The notes beneath the pieces are model-generated. The model was not told where the DNA came from. It did not search any database and saw nothing but the letters and a program-made list of their open reading frames with translations. Source: Rostratula benghalensis (taxonomy: Eukaryota; Chordata; Aves; Charadriiformes; Rostratulidae). Taken from it: 64,000 bases of DNA. This document shows, in pieces, positions 58,177-64,000 of the stretch (positions within the stretch are counted from its first letter, which is position 1; each line of letters starts with the position of its first letter). A program made the translations under genes and the position numbers. The stretch is taken from contig VXAI01000018.1 in the NCBI GenBank assembly GCA_013399305.1, positions 1,470,215 to 1,534,214 of the forward strand, written 5' to 3'.

Positions 58177-61100
58177 CCCCCGACAAAAGCAAGTGAAAGG
58201 CGAGGGGATTTCTGCCGGAGGGGATATGGTTGAGAGCTTTCTGCAGGGCCAAAGAAAGTGACTCTTTCAAGGCGATAAGATGGGCGATGGGATGACGTGG
58301 GGGACAAAACCAGCAGGCACAGCCCAGCTTAGCGCCGGTGACGGCTCTGCTCGCCCACCCCAGCCCAGCCTTGTCTGGGCAGGGGGCACCCAGTGGGGTC
58401 CAGCTACGGTTCCAGGGGACCTCCTCTCTCAAAGGCAGGGTGACAGGCTGCCCTGGACGGGGCTCAATGGGGGACAGAACCTTTTTTGTGTAAATGTAAA
58501 ACAGTTTGGAACCAGGAGAGGGGGGACAAGGCTTGGGACAGATTTATCCTCTCCCAGCAGACACCCGGTACCACCCGGATCTGCATATGAATCGCCCCAA
58601 CAGGCTTATCTCACCCCGCGGGACAAGGCTGCCTTTGTGGCCGCACAGCAGCTATGAAGTTGTTAAACTGGAACCAGTTATGCAGACTTTTAAGATACCA
58701 GCCTTTCCTTCAAGGCAGCTAAAATAGCAGCACCTTTGCCGGGAAGCAAGGCCTGAGAAAACAACAACTGGGGATGGGGTATCTGGAGGAACAGATCCAG
58801 CCTTGTGTCCCTGCTCCCGGCTCTGCCAAGGAGACTCTGGATGCTGGTGGTGATGCTGGACTCCCCCTCCCCCATTCCCAAAGTGGGGTGAGGGGCACAT
58901 GTGGGCAGCTATACTTGCCCCCAGCCCCCTCCATCACCTCCTCTTCCTGGAGGAAGCACTGGGGCATCTGTTGAACCTCAGTGCAAGGCACAGAAGGCTG
59001 AACTCAACTCACCATCAAGCCGCCCGGGAGCAAATTAGGCCATGTTCCTTTTTATTCCTAATTACTGTGATCTTCCCCTTCTCCTTCCCCGCTGCCCCTT
59101 TGGAGGAGGCAGCAGGTCCTGCCAGCACCTCCCCAGCAGGCAGAGCCCCCCAGGCGCTTTCCATCCCAGGCCTGCCCCCATTATTTTTGATTCTTTCACC
59201 AATTCAAAAACGTGCAAATGAGGCCACGGCTTTCCAATCAGACCTGGCCAGGAGCTAATTGGCTTTAAGCAGGGAAACCTGAATATGCTAATGATGGCAG
59301 TAACAAGGCTGTGATGCGCCTGGAAGGGGAGCCAAGCCCTCGGCTCAACGATCGGCTGACTCTGAGACACGTCAATTAACAAGAAGGAAGATAATTTATT
59401 AATGCTCCTTTGCACCCCTCTGCCCTTTGCTTCTAATTACAGTTTGATACATGAAACATCACGGAGGTTTGCCCAGGCTTGCTCCCAGCTGGAGCATCCC
59501 TGAGCAGCCCCAAGCATATCCTCTTGCCCTCAAGCAGCATCTTGCCTGGCCAACAGCCCAGGACCACAACTGTAAGGTCTCTGACCAGCCCAGAGGACCT
59601 CAGAGCTCTTCCACCACCAGACCATGGGTGACAGGATCCCTGGGATGGAATTCAGATGGGCCAGGCTGGCAGAAGAGGTTCAGGGGAGATGTGAGATGCA
59701 ACGGGCTGGGTTGTGCCACCAGCCAAGGCTGCTCCCCACAGGGTCTGAGCCCCACAGACCCTTCCTGAGGGGCTCCTTCACTGGCTGCAGAGCCTGGCTG
59801 CTTTGTCCTTGGAAGAGCGTGTGCTGCAAAGCAGGAGGGAGACAGCAGTGGGGTCTGCTGGGGGGCTCCAAGAAGGGCCAGGAGCCAGGGATTTTTGAGT
59901 TTGGCTTCCTGACCTATTTAGCATCAAGATCCGGGGGATGTGGAACACTGAAAGGGGAGAAGTCCATTAGCATTTCTAATGGAGTGGCTGCTTTCACAAG
60001 TCACCCGACACCCAGTTATTAACCACGATAAGAACCGGGGCCATTAAGGAAACCATGGCTGCTTTGTCCCTCTATCCAAACCTCTGTGCACCCCAAGTCC
60101 CGAGCCTGGCAGGAAGGTGAGAAAAAGGCCATTCCCCCACCAACACCGCAGAGCAGTTGCAGCCCCCCAACTCCCACTCTTGTTCCCACACAGATCCAGA
60201 CCCGGTCCCCTCTGCCACCTGGCATTTGCATCGCTGCCGTGCTCATGTTTATGGCTGGGGGTGGCAATTACAGGCAGCTCAAGGCCCTGAAGGTTTTTTT
60301 TCTTTGCATGGTTATTCCAGCAGGGTTGTTAAGGCCAAAGGGCTCCCGGTGAATGCACGTAACAGCATATGATTATGAAAAGCAGAAACCTGAGTTAATA
60401 AGGGAGCGACAGCGCTAGAGGAAGAGGTTGCTTAGCCTCTGTTACCATCCCGGGGTTTTGGAGACTGTCCCTCCTCACCCTTCTCCGCTCTGGAGCTATG
60501 ATCACCCCAAAAATGCAGAGCAGCTGAACTTCCCACTGGTGTTTGCCAAGGACCCACCACAGCCAGCACCACTCAGGTCCCTCCGTGCTCTTACCAAAGG
60601 CAGTCCCCCTTGGCCAAGGCACAAAGCCACAGCCATCCTGGGACTCCTGTTTGCTGTTGGAGTCATTGCCCACAGCTACAGCAGTGACCACTGGGCACCC
60701 CCAAGTCCACGGGGACATCTGCTACCTCCAGAGCTCACCAGGAGACAGAACAACAGCAGGATGGTGCTACCTGCAGCCCTCAACTGCAGGAGGGGGACCT
60801 GAAGCAAAATCAACCTCCTCTTCCCAGGAGCAGCATTTCTCTTCCAACAAGCAAAGATTTTGATATAGATAAAGATATTTTGAACAACCATTAGTGAAAA
60901 AGCAGCTGGACCCACTGCTTGGGTTAAAATGGGTGAGAAATGGAAAAGCTAAGTGAATCAATCCCCCATAACCCTACAGAAAGCGTGGGCTGATGCGTGC
61001 CCAGCCTTAGTGGGATGCTGGATTTGGGCTGTGTAAGGCGAGGGCAGGGCTGCAGTGGGCTGGCACGGCCCTCTCCATCCCTCTGGAATGAAGCGTGTCT

Positions 61101-64000
61101 GCAAGGCAGCAATTAGAAATCCTCTTCTTGCTGCTCACTCCCCCAGTGTCCCTTTGATTCCCGAGTCCCGGCGGCCCCAGGGGCGCAGGGACAGCCTGTG
61201 GCAGGTGTCTTGCCTGTGACCCGGGTCAATCGAGGGCTCTGATCTCCAAATGACCCTTCCCAGCAGTGAATATGTACCCGCGCTCAAACAGCTTGCAGAT
61301 GAAGGAGCAACAGACTGGAGATGATTTATTCAGGAATTAAAGGTTCAGTACCCCTTTTAAAGGCTGCGCCTCGGCACTGTCAGCCTTCATTGCACACAAT
61401 TAAAGGGGTTAGCTGCCCCGGCCCGCCGCCACCCTCCTCCCTTCCAGGGGAATGAAATCAAACAAAACCAACCCCCCTCCCCCCCCCTATACCCTCACCA
61501 AGCCCCGGTCCCAGTCCCCTCCAGCGTATGGTTGGGGGCACTGCAGAAGGACTTGCAAATTTGGAGCATGAGTGAAGCTGCTCCTGGGGAAGCTGCTCCA
61601 TTCTCTGCCAGGGAACAGCACAGCCCTGTCCGAGATGCTCTGCAAATCTCAGGTTTTGTCCCCTCTGGCAGGAGGGGATGCTGGGGGTCAAGGTCTCTGC
61701 TGGGCTGGTGGCAGAGGTAGCCCCAGTGCCACCCATACAAAGCCCGTTCCTGCAGCTGGGGCTTGGTGAGATGTTCCTGGGGCTGTGCACCAGGGAGGGA
61801 GGCAGGGGCTGCCCGGGAACAAACCTCCTCTCCTCTTTATGCCCCCCGAGCAAGACCGGACCCCCCTCCTCCAGCTCAGCATCTACAGGCTCCGAGCAGG
61901 GAAAGTGCTGGTGGCGGGTAAGCTCACACCAGCATAATTCAAATACAGCCTCGAATTTCCCTCTCATACCTGAGAGGGGAGATAAGGATAACACTTAGCA
62001 CCGTCTGGATGACTTTTTTTTCCCCTCCACATTGTGAGAACTGATGGGGTGGTTTGGCTGCAGGAGGGGGAGCATCGCTCGCAGGCGTGAGCAGCAGGAA
62101 TTCAATGAAAAGCTTCCTTCCTCTTATAAAAGAAAAGGGGAAAAAAATCCACTGGCAGCAGCGGCTGCTGATAATCTCTTTCCAAGGCAGTAAATTTTCC
62201 TGCAGCTACCCCGGCAAGTAATCCGGCAGATTATTACACCTTTCAGCGGAATCAGCCTTTTAAATACACTCTCCCTTCACCATGCATCTTGTGTTTTATG
62301 ACCTGACTTGCTGCCTGAGCACACAGGGAAACACAAATTACGGTCTGCAACCAGAGTAGAGGCAGTGGTGACAAATTTTACACCCTCTGCTAACTGGGAT
62401 CCTTGGGCACTCCGATAAATAAGGACAATTTCCTCTTAAAGCTGCATGAGGCTGTCAGGCTCTGCATCACGACAGTCTGGGGAGGGGAAGGGACACCCCC
62501 AGGGGAAGGGACCCACACACACCCCCTCGTTTGCTGCTGTAGGAGAGCACCCCACTAACCCAGGTGATTGCAACACCGTGCTGGGAAGGCACACGCCGCT
62601 CAGATGGGCATAACACAATTAACTTGTACTTATATACTTCCGAGGACCAGCTAATTTTTTACAGACCAGTTAACACCAGCCTGAGCACTCCAGGCAGGCA
62701 GTGTGCTTCTGGCAGGCTGTTCCGAGGCAAAATTTATTGCTGTTTAAAAAAATTGGAAAAAAAAATAAAATCCCCGAGACCGCTGTAAGTATGCCTAAGG
62801 TCTTTGTTTTCAATTACAAATGAATAATACACGTATTGGTTTTCACTAAATTATCCTCTTGCAGCAATGGGCTGATCAGTCTCAGTTTCCCACCTAGATG
62901 GAAGGACATGAAAAGCCCACAAAATCTCATTTTTTGCAGGTTTAAAGTTACATGGCCAGCAGAAATGGGAATTCCTCCACTTCCCAAGGCTTTTGTGCTC
63001 TTGGAAACTGCTATTCGACTAGAGCTCTTTTCCTTTTGCTCGCGTGAGCATCAGGAAGTGTTGCTTTTGGGAGGGAACAGAAAAAAAATAAAAAAAGAGT
63101 TACCTATAACTTTGCAGTTGCCTGCAGGGCTGCGGGCACCAGCCATGCCATGGAGCTGCAAAGCTCAAAGTTGAAGCAAAATTCTCCAATATTTCAAGCG
63201 CATCCATCCCTTTGCTGCCACACGGTGCCACATCCTGGGGGACAGTGGCTACAAGCGGTCCCAGCCCCCAGGTGGTGCCAGCCTGAGCCACAAGCTTTCA
63301 GTTAATTAGCTCAGATTAATTAGCCCGGGGTCAGTGCTGGTGGCAGGACCTGCACTGCCCTCCCCGATGGTGGGTCCCTGGCATCCCTCCTTGCCTCCAT
63401 CACGGGGTTTGCCGGCGAGGGGTGACCCCAGCAGCCAGGGCAGCCCTGGGCGGGGGGCATGGGCTGGAGCCCCACATCGCACCCCCCCAGTCCCAGCCCC
63501 GTCGCAGGTGCAGGAGCAGCAGGAGCCCAGGCAAGGGAGGCAGAAAGGAGGAATCTACACATGTCTGCCAGAGCGAGACCTTCCCGCTGGCCGGTGAATT
63601 GACAGCTGCTTTGATTTGATTAGCAGATGCTGACGAGGCATCGAGACAAGTCCCCAGAGCCATGAATAATTTCAGTGTATTTGTGTTTATTTGATCTCAG
63701 GATGGAGCTGGCCCCGCCACCTCGCCCAGCCCCAACCTGGACCCTCTCACGAGCCATGAGGAAGGGGCTGCTGGGCTCTCCAGACGGACGCTCCGAGGCC
63801 ACCACCGGCAGGGCTGGCTGTCCCCCTCTAGTGTGTGTTCCAGGGAGGAGAGAGCCCTTTGCCACGCTCTTCTTCCTTCATCCACACCTCCTGCCTCCCC
63901 AGCCATCCCACCAGGCTGGGGAGCGAGGAAGGAACTCCCCAGCAGCTTTTGGGGATGAGAAGAGATCCCCCCCAGCCTCACAACTTTTAACATAACTCAT

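Larger units (their letters stand above)
52357..64000. other. probable HS3ST6 intron 1 and upstream DNA
   Basis: No match to the expected first-exon peptide (GVKKGGTRA-like sulfate-binding loop) was seen on the minus strand up to 64000, so most or all of this is intron. It has low-complexity tracts at 53047-53112, 55022-55060 and 58112-58176, and several TAATTA-rich islands near 56730, 59200, 61300 and 62190. Long open frames (54561-55109 and 61458-61994, minus) carry no family motif. Confidence 0.55.

Noticed and set aside
61458..61994. 178-codon minus-strand open frame, considered as HS3ST6 exon 1
   Set aside because: No membrane anchor followed by a KGGTRA-like loop, and no suitable phase-2 donor was seen.
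1..64000. CRISPR arrays, tRNA or rRNA genes, endogenous viral genes
   Set aside because: No regular spaced repeats, no tRNA B-box within a foldable context, no rRNA-like sequence and no reverse transcriptase or capsid frames other than CR1 remnants were seen by eye; a covariance-model or RepeatMasker run would be decisive.

Overview
The window is vertebrate nuclear DNA and almost certainly avian. Genes are split into short exons with GT-AG introns, there is a classic CpG-island promoter, and three copies of the CR1 LINE carry its (ATTCTGTG)-type 3' end, the typical bird interspersed repeat. I cannot name the species. No bacterial, plasmid or viral gene organisation was seen. The gene order HAGH - FAHD1 - MEIOB - HS3ST6 matches human chromosome 16p13.3 as I know it.

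Layout. (1) 1-1939: intergenic DNA on the 3' side of HAGH, with one GGA-repeat tract. (2) 1940-11291, minus strand: HAGH (glyoxalase II), nine coding exons that join in frame to 310 residues with every metal ligand present. (3) About 10860-12060: a CpG island holding HAGH exon 1 and the start of FAHD1. The two start codons lie head to head 391 bases apart. (4) 11683-12354, plus strand: FAHD1, one intact exon, 223 residues, with a poly(A) signal at 12731. (5) 15266-29007, minus strand: MEIOB, thirteen coding exons joining in frame to 477 residues, including a 58-base exon found by eye. FAHD1 and MEIOB are tail to tail. A probable non-coding MEIOB exon and promoter lie near 30310-30770. (6) About 30800-51360: a long intergenic stretch without a recognisable gene, with low-complexity tracts, a G-quadruplex-like block, an assembly gap at 44320-44374 and several AT-rich motif-dense islands. 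(7) 51738-52356, minus strand: the last coding exon of a heparan sulfate 3-O-sulfotransferase, best matched to HS3ST6. Its first exon was not found up to 64000, so the remainder is probably intron 1 and may carry regulatory elements.

Functions. HAGH and FAHD1 are housekeeping metabolic enzymes active in mitochondria (HAGH also in cytosol) and probably share one bidirectional promoter. MEIOB is a meiosis-specific single-stranded-DNA-binding protein. HS3ST6 is a Golgi enzyme that modifies heparan sulfate. They are neighbours by conserved synteny and do not form a pathway.

Exon boundaries were derived by hand from splice consensus, reading phase and remembered family sequence, with no alignment. 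The reading phases close across all HAGH and MEIOB exons, which is the strongest evidence for the models. I saw no convincing novel gene system. The best leads are in regulation and splicing: MEIOB alternative C-terminus and acceptor choice, an E2F-type site in its presumed promoter, and motif-dense islands around HS3ST6.
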